From assembly GCA_023014335.1 (NCBI GenBank), contig JAECYW010000038.1:124001-188000 (forward strand): DNA of 64,000 bases. Direction: 5' to 3'. Under the pieces are notes generated by a model. That model was not told the DNA's origin. It did no database searches and worked only from the letters and a program-made list of their open reading frames with translations. Below are positions 21,139 to 33,331 of this stretch, one piece after another. A program made the position numbers and the translations under genes. Position 1 is the stretch's first letter. Each line of letters starts with the position of its first letter. The stretch is from Galerina marginata (taxonomy: Eukaryota; Basidiomycota; Agaricomycetes; Agaricales; Galerinaceae).

Positions 21139-24100
21139 ATGACAAAGGGACGCAAGCCAAAGAATCCACCGCCTGACTGTAGGTTTTCCGAATTCCAACA
21201 TTATCTCGAGGTTAATGCGGATAATTCTTAGTTATCGAAAATTCCGCCGACGGCCTGAAAGTTCGATGCACCATATGTCTCGCGGCGCGCAAACAAAACG
21301 GTGATGGGTGGATCAACAGGGGAAGCATATCTAATCACGTAAAGTCGGACAACCATGCCAACTCCCTCGAGGCCCAGAGAATCAAAGATTCCGCCGAACA
21401 AGCTGGAGAACGGTCCATGCAAGAAGAATGCGCGATGGACGACCACATGGATTTTACTATACTATCTTCAATGAACCAGCCTGAAGGTGCTCCAACAGCA
21501 CACGCTCCTCAGCGAAGCGAGGAAGAACAGAGAATGTGGGACCTCTACACCTTTGGCAACGAAGTCTTCGATGCAGGAATCGACCATACACTTGCTGCAG
21601 CCGAAGAGAGGAAGCGACTGGAGCAGGAAGCCACTGATTTTGATCTCTGGCATGCCACAGATTTCCTCCCAGAAGAAGATCCAAATGATGGTGAACTACT
21701 GCTGGACGAGTTGGAACAAGATGATATCCTTTCCGAGTTGCTAAGGAACGCGCGTAAATATATTTTGTTGAATTGTTTTTGTACTCTAACGCATATCATG
21801 TTATGGATAGACTTAAATGCACCTGATGTGTCGGACATACTTGCTGAAGAGCGGCAAGCGGCAGGTGAACTCAAGATCTCCGAAGCTTGGTCGCCTTATG
21901 AATCGAAGATGGTGAGTAGACTCACTTTTCACCCTCCAACTACCGATTAAATGCACATCTTTTTCATAATAGATGTTCCTCCTTGATACCCTTGACAACC
22001 TTCCCAGAATGCGAATTTCCAACTCGCTTATGAATGTATTTATCTGGGTGCTTCGTGAAGGCGGCGCCCGCGATGTCCCTTCCTTATATCACCTTCGTCA
22101 GGTACAGGCTTCTCTTCGGGAGTCAACTGGCGTACCAACCACACAGCACACCTCTCCTAAAGGCAACGTCTATTCCATGAATGATCCCCGTACACTGGTG
22201 GCCATGGTGCGTAATGTGATTGACTTTACACCATCTGAGATTGAACTTGGATGTTTTATTCCACTTAGGACTGGGCCAATCCCACAGTATGCGATCATAT
22301 CCGTCGCTATCCAGTGATTCCCCGGAATGGTGTTATATTTGAGGTTTATCATGCGCAGAAATGGAGAAAGGACGTTGACCCACATACATTAAGCCCTATG
22401 TATGATGCTGGCAACTGCCACTACTACATTGATGAAGTTGCACGCCTCAAGGATGGTACTTATGTCATTCCAGTGCGATGGCTGGAGGATGAGGATAGGA
22501 ATGTCTGTGCAGATGCATATGCCATCAAGTTTGACCACAAGGTATGAATTTTTTACAGGTGACTGTAATTCATGACACTGACGGCGCTGCAGTTTGTTGC
22601 AAGTGTGATTGATAGTGAAACAATTCTGGTACAGGCGTCCGATTTGCAGGACAATTTTCTGGACTTAAGAGACAAGAGTTTGCTTCCGGCCTGGAACAGT
22701 GAGTCACAAATTCGGTCCGCGTATCAAGCCTGCTCACAAAGCACAGGTCAGACTGTGGAATCTGGACATCCGGCACGCATGCCTAACCCAGACCGCGCGT
22801 TAGCAGAAGGCGATCCCCTATATACCAGCTGGATAGATGTTTTCGGCGATGATGTATCTGGAAACCGAACCAAGAGCTGGAATAAACATTGGAATATCTA
22901 TATCACTCACCGAAACTTACCCCGAAAACTTCTTCAGCAAGAATTCCACACACATTTTGTATCGACGTCACCAGTTGCCAGTATTACTGAGCAGTTTCAC
23001 GGTATTAAACAGGCTATCGAGTATGTTGAGTTTGTTCAAATGCCGGTGCCGTACTAACTATTCGATAGGTCAACACATGAGAAGCCTGTGAAGGTCCGTC
23101 ATGGGAAGTCAGGAGCACAAATGCGGTTCAAGATAAATGTTAATTGCGGCCCAGGGGACAACCCCGCTCAAAGCGAAGTCTGCGGTCACATTGGTGTAAA
23201 TGGAAACAAACTATGCAGGAAGTGCCATACTGGTGGGACACACGAAGTTAAAGAATCTGATGAAGGGTTTCATGGTCTCTTTGAGGTGGGTGACAGTTGT
23301 GTCTCTTTTTTCGTGCTTACTAGATCGGAATATTCAGCCTGGTAATCCTCGTTCCGCTGAAGAGACCGTCTTGGATGTTGAGTACCAGGTGCAATTGGCC
23401 TGTTTGGGTGTAGCCCAGCATGTGCAGACTCAGCAGACTAAGAATGGTGTCAAAGACGCTTACACCCAGTATTGGATTGATTACCTGATCGATAAAGCAC
23501 AGACGCTGCGCAAGGAACAGCCAAGGCGCACTAAGGCTGATATCCAGAGTGAACTACTCACCTGGGTGCAGGAGCATAAAAGCGAGATTTATAACCCGTT
23601 TTTGAAGTTAGACGGTGAGAACTTTCCTGTCGATCTCGCAGTCACCATTTAATCTTATTATTAATAGGATTTGATGCTGCCGTTGACACTCCAGTCGAAA
23701 TTCTTCACACCATTCTTCTGGGCATTGTGAAATACCTATGGCACGGTTCGCATACTTCATGGACAGCTAGTCAGAAGCAGACATATTCGGTTCGTTTGCA
23801 ATCAACTGACGCATCTGGGCTTTCTATACATGCCATACGGGCTAACTACATCATGCAATATGCCAACTCACTAATTGGACGGCAGTTTAAAACTATTGCC
23901 CAGGTCAATGTGTTTCATGTATATGATCTCGTGGACACCACTCGGTTTCTTCTCACTAAAGCAGTGGGCGAGCTTACCGCGCTCTTGTGGATGCCAGAAA
24001 TACGAAATATGGAAGAATATCTCGTACGTTCACACTGCGCTGTCCTGTTATTCTCTCAATGATTTGTTTGCAGTCAGATGTTGAAATTGCTGCTGCAAAT

Positions 24101-25453
24101 GTTCTCGACCTGTTTGCTTTGATTGACCCATCGAAAATGACCTCCAAGCTGAAACTCCACCTTCTCGTTCACTTGAAAGCAGATATCCTTCGTTTTGGAC
24201 CTCTGGTTGGCGTTGCAACCGAGACGTTCGAGTGTTTTAATGCTATCTTTAGGTTCTGCTCTATCTACTCAAACCACCTTGCACCAAGTCGAGACATAGC
24301 CTTCCAACTGGCCAGTCAAGAAATATTAAAATATCGTCTCACTGGTGGCTGGTGGCCGGCAAGTGATGGGGAATGGAAGAGACCTGGGCCTTCCGTCCGC
24401 AACTTCATCCATGATCATCCGACACTTCAGGCTCTTGTAGGTTGGACAAGCGCTGAAAAGCCTGTCAAAGGTGGGTCTTGATTTCTACTATATATATAGG
24501 TTTTCTTATGATTTTTAGGCTCATTTAGATTGGAGCCACTCAAGCGAGACACAAATAAAAAGATTGAGAGCCGAAAGTACATTCCGTGGCTTCAGACGCA
24601 AGGGGCTAAGGCTGTGAACTCCTCAGAAGCCATTGATTCACAGTGGACTGCTTGCCGATTTGCTATTGCAAGTTCCGGAGATAAGTGTTTAGTAGGATCA
24701 TGGGTCTTTGCGACATCACCATTCAATGTAAGCTGGACGTTACTGTCTCGACATACTTACCATCAAGCTGATACCCTTTTTATACTAGGTCAATCAATCC
24801 ATTACTGGCCGTGTTGTTGAAATTTTGGCAGACTCCGAAAGCAAACGTGCTGTCGTTGTGCTCGACATTTTTGAAGTCCGTACTACTCGACATGAAATCT
24901 TTGGAATGCCAATGCTAGCTCGACGCCATGAAGAAACAATCTATGCTGTTTTGCCTTCTACTGTATGTATATCACTGTGAGCTTTATAATCATACATTCT
25001 AAATAACATGTGCAGGGTATAGAATTCCTTTACAACGTGCAGCATGACTGCCCTCTTGCAAAATGTACAGCATCGGGAAAGCAGCCATTGATACAGGAGC
25101 GAGTTGAATCGGGTTTATTCAAAACCTATATTGAACACAAGCCACTTGAACGATTTGTCATCAATACCCATGCATTCCACAACGCACACCACCTTCGAGC
25201 AGCTTTAGAACGATCACTTGTTGCTCCTATCGTCCTTTATCCACTTGAGGTTCGAAAGGCTAAACATGCCGAAATTGCACATAGCCTTCGAACCACGCAG
25301 AAAGCCAAGGTAGAAGCACGCGCAGCACAGCAGAAGAAAGACACAATAGTGCCAGCAGGCACAACTGGCTCAGTAATACCGAAGAAGCGAGCGAGAACGG
25401 AAATGGAAATGGAAGAGGACGACGACGACGTTGAGATGGCGACCCAAGCCTGA
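21139..25453 (+). CDS. CACTA/tnp2-like transposase of mushroom fungi, intact
   Basis: Thirteen exons with GT-AG introns join to 1,227 residues without a break: 21139-21178, 21232-21753, 21811-21911, 21973-22206, 22269-22541, 22593-23020, 23069-23289, 23324-23614, 23668-24023, 24074-24470, 24519-24727, 24789-24962 and 25016-25453. Near the N-terminus a zinc-finger-like CTIC...HVKSDNH follows a basic [12 protein letters not shown] start. The core has [36 protein letters not shown] and [17 protein letters not shown], signatures I know from Agaricomycete DDE-type (tnp2/CACTA, also Plavaka-like) transposases. The tail is basic then acidic ([19 protein letters not shown]), as in a nuclear protein. 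Exact superfamily is from memory and not certain. It is the only apparently complete transposase in the window. Confidence 0.75.
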
Positions 25454-26947
25454 TGCTCTTTTCGACGCTCTGACATGCTCGCGGCTGTCTTCTAGATACT
25501 ATAACATTTGCAGCGGAGGCGGGAAGGAAGAAGGGATTATATATCATCATAATAATGACTTGAATTTTGACTGGCGAAGAGTTTCTTTGGACAGCCTATG
25601 CAAGGACGACCTGGTCTGGCTTGACATCAGCCGCCATTCGTTGAACCTCGGCATTGCCGACACACCGATAAATCCTGCTGTCGTCCAGAACTCCACATAT
25701 ATCAAGCCGGTCAGAAAGGCGTGTCCGCCTTGCCCGGGGGTGTATAATACTGAGGCCATGGATACCAAAGCTATCTCCTCCAAAGATACGGAACCCGGAA
25801 TCAATGCGAGATCAAGAAGCTGAGGTTGAACAAAGAAACAGACCAAGAGCCGCGGTGTATGGTCCATCTGTCCACTGAATTTCGGAGGTTAACCTGCCGA
25901 TAGAGAGTCTGCTAAAGCAGCACGGGCTGTCAAGAAAGTCATATGCAGCAGTTGTAAACCTGAAATGTTCTGTCAGATGATGCAGATGCTTATCGATATA
26001 CGGATTTCTAAGACGGAACGTTAGGCACTGTAATTTCGGACCAGAATGGCGCCGACTTAAGTTATTGGCATGATTTTGGCTGTCCATATTTAGACTCACC
26101 GAGTTCTCGTCCTCTTTGTCTCACCATTTTTTACGTCTTTGATTATTCTCTTGTTTATAGGGACGGTTCAGGCAAGGCTGCTATTACAGAAGGAACCGTT
26201 ACATCTGCCGCCTGACTTTCCTAGACTCGACGACCCGGACGATGATCACCCCTCCTGTGCTGCGTACTTATGGGCCTCCATCGCATGATAGTTAGTGTGC
26301 AGCTTGTTTCCTTTGGTTTCTCGTAAATAAGGGTATATAGATGTCTTGACAAGTTGACGTCTGGCGGCAACGTTTCGATTCATCCAAAACTTCCTCGTTT
26401 TGGGAGGGACTCGAGTGGAAGCTCGTTTGCACGGTAAGCTTTTCTCCTTCTTTCTTATTCTTGGCACTAAGCTCATCACTTTTTATGCATATTCAGTTCC
26501 CTCTATCAATTCGTCAATTGCCTGTTTAAACTACGCTGTTGATGGTTATGTTCTCCCGTACTCTTCTAATCGTGCACCTGGAATCCTCGTAATTCACCAT
26601 TAAAAGTAAAAAATATGTCTACGTTATACTCTTGTAACAAAAGAATTTACGTTTGCGTCAAGAATCGAAGCGCCGTATGGAAAAAGTTGCGACTTTGGAG
26701 AAGCAGTTGGAAAAAAATCTATACTCAGGGCTCGGGTCATTATTAAGCACCGGCCCGGTATTACTCTTACGTGTCAATTGTGTCTGCTTCGTCACCAAAT
26801 TCGTTATCTTGGACATGATTTACCGTATTACTGATACCCTAAAGAAACCTGTCGTGGCCGCCCTGCACTCAGCTCTCGACCTCACAATTCCCAACAGCAC
26901 TCATTCATCCAGCCCCCTCTCAAAACCCAGCTGATGTCCCCGAAAAC
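25454..26947. other. Spacer between transposase and deaminase copy 2
   Basis: Short frames on both strands lack motifs. A plus frame at about 26653-26934 (RRMEKVATLEKQLEKN) could hold an upstream exon of the following gene, but no junction is convincing. Confidence 0.35.
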
Positions 26948-29408
26948 ATGCAGGTTTTTAGAACCATTACCACCCTGCTAGCCCAGCTTCAACATACGGT
27001 ACCCTTCAAACCTGGCGACAACCTGGAAAAGAAAGAACGGAGGAGCTCGCAGACGCCCCAGGAACTGAGGATATCCGATGCGTTCGCTCAATTGGCTGTC
27101 TCTCAGCACAATGCAGTCGCAGTTTCAACAATTGCCGGCTGGGACCTTGGCTTGATAGCCTGCGCAGATCAGGATACGACTCACAGTAGCGGAAGTATGG
27201 ACCGGTCTGAAGCACAATCAACAAGTCTAGTCGGCGAAGTTGCAGAATTCGTTTCAAAGTGCTGGAACTTTATTTTTACGAGGAACGACCGTGAAGCCGA
27301 CCCAGCCAGTGAAGCATATCCCATCATCATCACTCCAGAAGAGCCGAAGGACCTTGGGAATCGGACAGCACACGAATACATGAAAAGCCTCGAGACAGCT
27401 TGGTGAGTGCTGTATAGGAACCTCGTTATCAATGCACTCAGCATTCACTGCTGTATCACAGGGTCCAGCCATCGCTATCAACTCATCTATGGATCTTAAC
27501 GACCGTCCTTATGGAGGACTCTCGGAAGAGTGAAGATATGAAATTTCGCACTCGGCTCTCTGAAGACCTCTTCAAGTACACAGCGGCTATATCACGCCAA
27601 AGGGTAAAGCGACGAATCACCCATCGACACTCACGGCCCTTTCTTAACTCTTTGCAAAAAGTGAAGAACGTTCCCATCCCATCTGAGTCTCTTCAGATAT
27701 CCAAACTGTCGGGGGATGCTAGACAGGATAAAGAAGAGGCCAGCAATGATTACCTTTTTCTTAAATTCATATCTGCTTCCAACAGATTGAAAGCCGACGG
27801 GATCCCCATTCTTGCCGCTTCGGTAACAAACCTACTCGATTTAGCCGAACTTGATCTTCCAGGTTCTCTGATCTACAACGACAAGACATGCAGCGAGTTT
27901 CATCAGGTATTACTTGAGCTTCTAGATCACTTCGAGGCAGCCGTGGGGCGCCTTTGTGTCCTCTTAAACCCAGGTGATCGGGCTGAAGATTTTCCCTTCC
28001 AACTAGCCAAGACCCTGACTGATGCCCAGGTGTATGGGTATGCGCTTCTGAGAATGGCCAGGGGCCAAGCTTTCCGAACGCACCTCGAAAATATCGGGCT
28101 GCTGCTTATCAACCACTTTCACGCCGATGCAGCAGAAGACCACCAGTACCATGCTGATGAGTTCGAGAATGAATGGCTCGGCGAGCCCATGGATACCAGC
28201 GACGAAGAGCTCACAGAACTCCTACGCGGTGTTCTCCTACTGAACAAGGACGGGGAAGCTTCACAAAAGCTGACGAAGACTTACGTCGATTGGTTGCAGC
28301 TCATAGTGGCACATTTTAATGCCTCTGAAACTGTTGTCAACTATGTCATGTCCTCCAAATTTCGCCACCGTGGTATCACCGTTAAGTGCCTGGTAGCTCC
28401 CAAGGTATCAACCGACCTATATGACTGGCGAAAACTCTTGGTACACTCAGAATACTTTCCAACAAGAGATCCTACTTCTGTGGGTACTGCTGCATCTCTG
28501 CCCCCCACCACCAACACCGAATTACTTGACTTCCTCGAGAAGGCTACAGCCAAAGCAACACAAGCTAGGGACTCTTTAGCTGCGGCTAAGGCTGCATTGG
28601 CTATGTGGAAGGACCAGCCGCACAGTGCAAAGACAATTCAGCAATTTCATCAGCACATAAAGAATATCGTGGATTTAGGCGGCAAGACCGGCAATGCCGA
28701 GATTAATAAACAGTTTCTGGAACCTTTGCTCTCGGAGCTGAAACTTTCGTCGAGGGAAATGGACAATGCCAAGATCACCAAAGGGCTAGCAGATTTGCAG
28801 ACAGTGCTGACGAAAAGGTTTTCTTCCCTCACGGGCCCTGGTATTGGCGGGAAATTCTACTGCAGCCTGGAAAAACTCAGCTTCAGAGGTGCTTTGCATT
28901 GTGAAGCCTCCCTCGCTAGCCTCATCAATAGCGCCAGCAAGCCCGGTCTGCTCGGAAGCGAATTTAGCGATGTATTGTCACAGGTAAAGGTGATTGTATG
29001 CCCTCTTATTCATCCATGACGAAGTCCTCACTTTTCAAAAACAAATGAAAATAGGATTATGGACATGTAATCGGGGTTTCAAAACGCTGCTGCCCAGTAT
29101 GTTCTCATTTCCTAGGCCAGCTGACGGAGGACAGCCAAAAACCATTTATTATACGAGGCTCGCACTCCGTTATCACACCGTGCACTTTACCACCATGGAC
29201 TCCGAGCCCAATTGTGGATTCGATGATCAAGACTTTCGGAACAATTCTAAGACGCGACCTTGTTGCCCTCAGAGACAGGGAAAGCCTCAGAGCCCCTGAA
29301 ACTTCCTCAGGCTCAGATACACCTTCCATCGACAATATGGAATTGGATAGAGAACAGCTCAAACAAGACATATATAGACCGGTGCAAAGGAGGAAAGTGG
29401 AATTTTGA
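26948..29408 (+). CDS. OTT_1508-type deaminase-like protein, copy 2
   Basis: Three exons (26948-27402, 27462-28989, 29055-29408) join to 778 residues. The zinc-site residues are complete: HCE at 631-633 and SKRCCPVC with Cys at 673, 674 and 677, again divided by the last intron. It aligns with copy 1 (10059-12887) along its length, sharing PSLSTHLWIL, DLYDWR, FYCSLE, HCEASLASLI and CTLPPWTP. Sequence identity is moderate, so the duplication is old or the copies came separately. The intron that follows the acidic repeat in copy 1 is absent here, and so is the repeat. The predicted role is a nucleic acid or nucleotide deaminase of unknown substrate. The start could lie in an upstream exon; the ATG at 26948 is the first clear one. 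Confidence 0.75.
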
Positions 29409-29937
29409 CCCGTCGTGTAATTTTTCTTTCCGCCCTCCCTGCTCTACTCTTCGCCTAGTACATCACTCCGGGACGGGCTTTACTGTATTCATGATAATTT
29501 CTTGCTTTGTATACCTTATTGTTATGTAGAAACACGCATATGTACTCTGCTCGACTCCTCTGGCCTGAGGCTCTTGCTTCAAAGGCTATGAGTTGGTGTG
29601 GATCTTCAGGAATAGCTTGCAGGACAATAAAAAAGCTGTTAGATCCATGACGGTTTTCTTGCAGGTGACAGCCATGGTACGATTTCAGCAGGCGCTTTAT
29701 TATAGGCATCTGGTATTATGTTGAAACCAGATCTCGCTGCTCTCATGAAGCAAGACTTGAAGGGCTGGATAGGCGATCTGCTCATCGAACTTTCCTCCAT
29801 GGGATTCAGATGTTTTGTATAAATTATTATCTATATTCATATAACTCAAAGAGAGGGAAACGATAGCTATTGTCTTCAAACATGAATAGCATCTTATATA
29901 TTTAGTGTCTACAGTATAATACATAAGAAATCTGACT
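29409..29937. other. 3' flank of deaminase copy 2; no gene recognised
   Basis: AT-rich, with short frames only. Nothing supported. Confidence 0.4.
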
Positions 29938-29997
29938 CGGGCACATCAATCGAGCACATATGACTCGAGCACCTCAGTCGAGCACATATGACTCGAG
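29938..29997. repeat. Short tandem repeat upstream of the 30 kb gene
   Basis: TCGAGCACATATGACTCGAG occurs exactly at 29950-29969 and 29978-29997 (28 bp spacing), with a degraded third copy just before. Each unit contains CATATG and CTCGAG palindromes. It ends 50 bp before the start codon at 30048, so it may be a promoter or transposase-binding site; no direct evidence. Confidence 0.7.
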
Positions 29998-30047
29998 TGA
30001 AGACACGACGCCAGTATAATAATACAGGTTTGCCTCAGCTTTCATCC

Positions 30048-30986
30048 ATGACACTTCCCTCACGGTTTGACCGCAGGATGCATCTCCGTGTAAGACTGTT
30101 CTCCGTTCTCATCCATTGTTACTGACCAAAATACTGCAGTCTGACGTGCGTGTCAAGCGCCAGTTCGGCCTCAGCGACAGCGAGTTTTACCCACTTACTG
30201 ATTTACGCACCAAGTGGATGACCTATGACGAAAAGGTCGCGTATCGCGCGGAGCATGGCGTTCCGGGCACCATCGACAGGTGGATTGCAGATGGGAAGAC
30301 ACGCACCACGGCGCCTACCAGCAATCCATACAAGCGCGGCCTGACTCTCGAGTATCTATTGTGGCAAGATGATGTTGAGTGCAGCTTAAACGTTATACAC
30401 AAGAACGTGGGTATTGATAAAACTCATCTGGGCGTTGCTAATCTTGCTTTTCGTCAGGGACTCGTCGACGATGGAGTTCAGGACCCCGACGAATTCACAC
30501 TGACACTCCGTGTTCGTGTCCCACCGACCGCTGGCTTCTTGCTGTATTACTGGCAGAGTCCTACCGTGGTCATTGACCAATATATTGGAGACTCTCGTGA
30601 TGAACTTTCACCTGAATGGCTCAAAATCGTGCGGACAGATTACCGATTCTGGCAGAATCGGAATCTCATGCTGGAGATGATGCTATACTTTGTGCGTAAT
30701 ATCCCAAACAATGCTAGAGTATCAAAGCAAGTCACATCCTGGTGCAGGGCCATGTCGGTGAGTAACATTTTCCGACCAGAAAGAGAAACCACTTACATAG
30801 GTTTTGGAGATACCTGCGTCCGGTCTGTCGACCTCTGTTCGTCCTCGGCCTTACTTCGACCCCATCTCGCCCCACAATACTCGTCGCCACAAGCCGCGGG
30901 CGTCGGACCTGTCCGCTGAAGATGCGCAGAAGCTGAGAGAGACCCTCAATGGGGCTTCGCCATTGCCACTGTGGAGGAGGAAGTAA
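30048..30986 (+). CDS. Unknown element-linked protein, 281 residues
   Basis: Three exons (30048-30089, 30140-30757, 30801-30986) join to 281 residues. It contains KRQFGLSDSEFYPLTDLRTK and LRVRVPPTAGFLLYYWQSPT and ends in a basic SPLPLWRRK tail. I do not recognise a domain. It is a compact, single-strand neighbour of the dioxygenase-like gene 470 bp downstream, and may be a cargo or accessory protein of the same element. No catalytic motif or membrane segment is evident. Confidence 0.6.
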
Positions 30987-31456
30987 ATGCTCTTGCCACC
31001 GCTGTAACCGTTCTGTGTTCAGTAGATTTTGAATGGAAGGCAGATTGTTTGTGATATAAGTTGTGCAGGGCTTCAATCGTAAAGCTGTTCCACCAGGAGA
31101 GGAAGCGAGGTTTCGGAGGACTGAGACGATAGGTAGCTCAGATTACCAGCCAGAAAGCATATAGGACGGCCGCACTTACGGTAGAAACGTCCCATGAAAG
31201 TACATGTTCAGACATATATCCGATGTCGCCTATACGGTCTGCCTGTCTTGCAAAGAGATTTCTCAGGGGGAAACGGTGTCCAGAACTGTCCGGGCCACGG
31301 TTGACAGAGTCGTATAGTGGTGTACGGCGATATCTATTATCTTGCAGTCCTGTCTGTGCTTTATAATCAGTCATGTGATGATCTTGCGACAGCAGACGCA
31401 GCTCAGTGTCAGTAAGTTCACTCTGAAACCCCCATTCCCCCGTACCCGTGCTCTCC

Positions 31457-33331
31457 ATGACGAAAAAGAAGGGAAGGCCTACAGTAGTGCGACGGGAAAA
31501 TTGTGAGTAGTCCATCCCCATTGATGGTTTACCGGCTCTTACCTTTTCCAGTTATTCTATTCCTTTCATCCCTTGACGTCACTTTGAAGCTGCACCAGGT
31601 CAAGCTGCAGGATTTCATGCCCATATCGCCAACGATTGCTGATCTGATGGCTACCTGCGGAAGGCTTCTTGATAAATCAATTACTACTGTAAGTAATTCA
31701 TCCTTTCATCGGTTGTTTGTATTCACGGGCATTCATTCCAGGTGGTTGCTTTCCTATGTGAGCTGCACCAGACAAGTGTTTACCAGAAGAAGGTAAACCC
31801 GAGTTACAAAGCGATTCTGTACTTCAAATCCGTATGGAAACAGCATCTGGCTCATTCAAATGACATTTCATATGGCCAGCAAAATGCTTCGCACTGGGAG
31901 AAAAGACGAAAAGTACGTATGTCCTGCTTGTTTGTGTCCGTTCCACCAGCTAATTTTGCCCTGAAAGATTTATGAACTTGGTATAATGGCCTCTCCATTC
32001 TGGGGTCGTAGCCTGTTGCCGCTGGTGGGTGATACGCGTCCCTTCCAGCTTAAACTCGTCGAACGCCCGCGGGCAGTCTCGCATATCAAGCTCCGTCAGG
32101 TCATCAACGAAGTGGACTTCCCTGGTAGAGCTGGGATTTTGGCCAGCGCTGAAGGGGGATACTATGTGGTCAGTGAAACCGAATCTGTTCTCTTCTATTC
32201 TTGGGATGAACAGGGTATGTCACACATATCACTGGCTACTGCTCTGATTTTAACGTTCGATTTATAACATTTGACAGGCAATTTCAAGCCTGAGCTCGTT
32301 ATTATTCGCGGTGTCGCCTCCTCAGCACCCTTCGCCGGTGCTTTTTATGCATGGCTGAAAGCTGTTGTCGATGAGGCCTGTCATGAACGCCGTAATGTCC
32401 GGGTGTGTTCTCTTTTTTTCTAAAAATTTAGTTTAATACTGTGGTTAAACCCTATCTTTTGCAGCCCACGCACCCAGGTCATATATCCCAGGTCGGCTTG
32501 AACAATGGGCCATGGCACGCGCGTGTAATTGGTTTAGCCAAGAGTTATACAAAACGCCTCGACACCGTGACACAGATCGAGCACGACCGCGAAATCATCG
32601 GGGCGGTGTCGATTACCTGGAGTATTATTTGCTCAGTAATGCCACGCGAAGTTCTTGAACACGTCGACGATTGCCTCGAAAGGTATGGTCTACCGCGCCT
32701 TGCTACAAGAAATATTGCACCAGGTATATATTTTCCTGTAAATCTTATTCCATGTCCATCGCTGAACTTATTTGATAGGTCATGGTTTCAATATTCAGAT
32801 CGGTGAAAAGGATTATGGCTTTCCAACAGCCGAGCAAGCACCTCCCGAAGCCTACCTTTCACGGGATTATGAAGCGTAGGTTCTGCTACCTCTCTCTGAA
32901 TCCATTTTGAACCAGGCTGTAGCTGGCTACATACCGACGCGGCCTATTGCACATGGGCCTTCTCGTTTTGTGTAGCCCGCGATTGCAAGGCCCAGGCTCA
33001 GAACACCAGTCCCGCTCACCTGAAACGCAGTACACGCAGTTCGACACGAGCAAACAGCGGGGTTCAAGCTTCTGAGCCGGATGTTCCAGGTGGCGGTGGT
33101 AGCTTTGTGGATGCCTCCCTACACGTCGTGGTTCGCCAGGCCCGAGGAACAGTGATCGCCTTCCAGCCAAATCTCCCACATGGAACATCAAAACTTGCAG
33201 GATCGTCCAATTCAATTATCAGCATCAATTTCTCGGAACGTGTTGGTGAGGCTTGGGCGCAAGCGTACGGGCAGAACAAGGTCTTCATCGAGTCTGCACC
33301 CGGTGCTGGTGAGGGAAATACTGCAGGCTAA
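31457..33331 (+). CDS. 2-oxoglutarate/Fe(II) dioxygenase-like protein of a mobile element
   Basis: Eight exons (31457-31502, 31552-31688, 31742-31912, 31968-32214, 32278-32402, 32465-32723, 32779-32875, 32923-33331) join to 496 residues. The start MTKKKGRPTVVRRE is basic. In the last exon WLHTDAAY gives an HxD at 364-366, QPNLPHGTS gives a distal His at 447, and NFSER gives an Arg at 467. This order and spacing fit the iron- and co-substrate-binding residues of a double-stranded beta-helix dioxygenase. Fungal TET/JBP-type dioxygenases are known to travel in mushroom transposons; this sequence is not an obvious member, so the call stays at superfamily level. A truncated inverted copy of its end lies at 220-1083. 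The acceptor of the last intron (AG at 32921-32922) was chosen because the nearer one leads to a stop. Confidence 0.55.

Noticed and set aside
31457..33331. A firm TET/JBP family call for the dioxygenase-like gene
   Set aside because: HxD and His are seen, but the surrounding residues do not match the TET/JBP signatures I know, so the call is kept at superfamily level.
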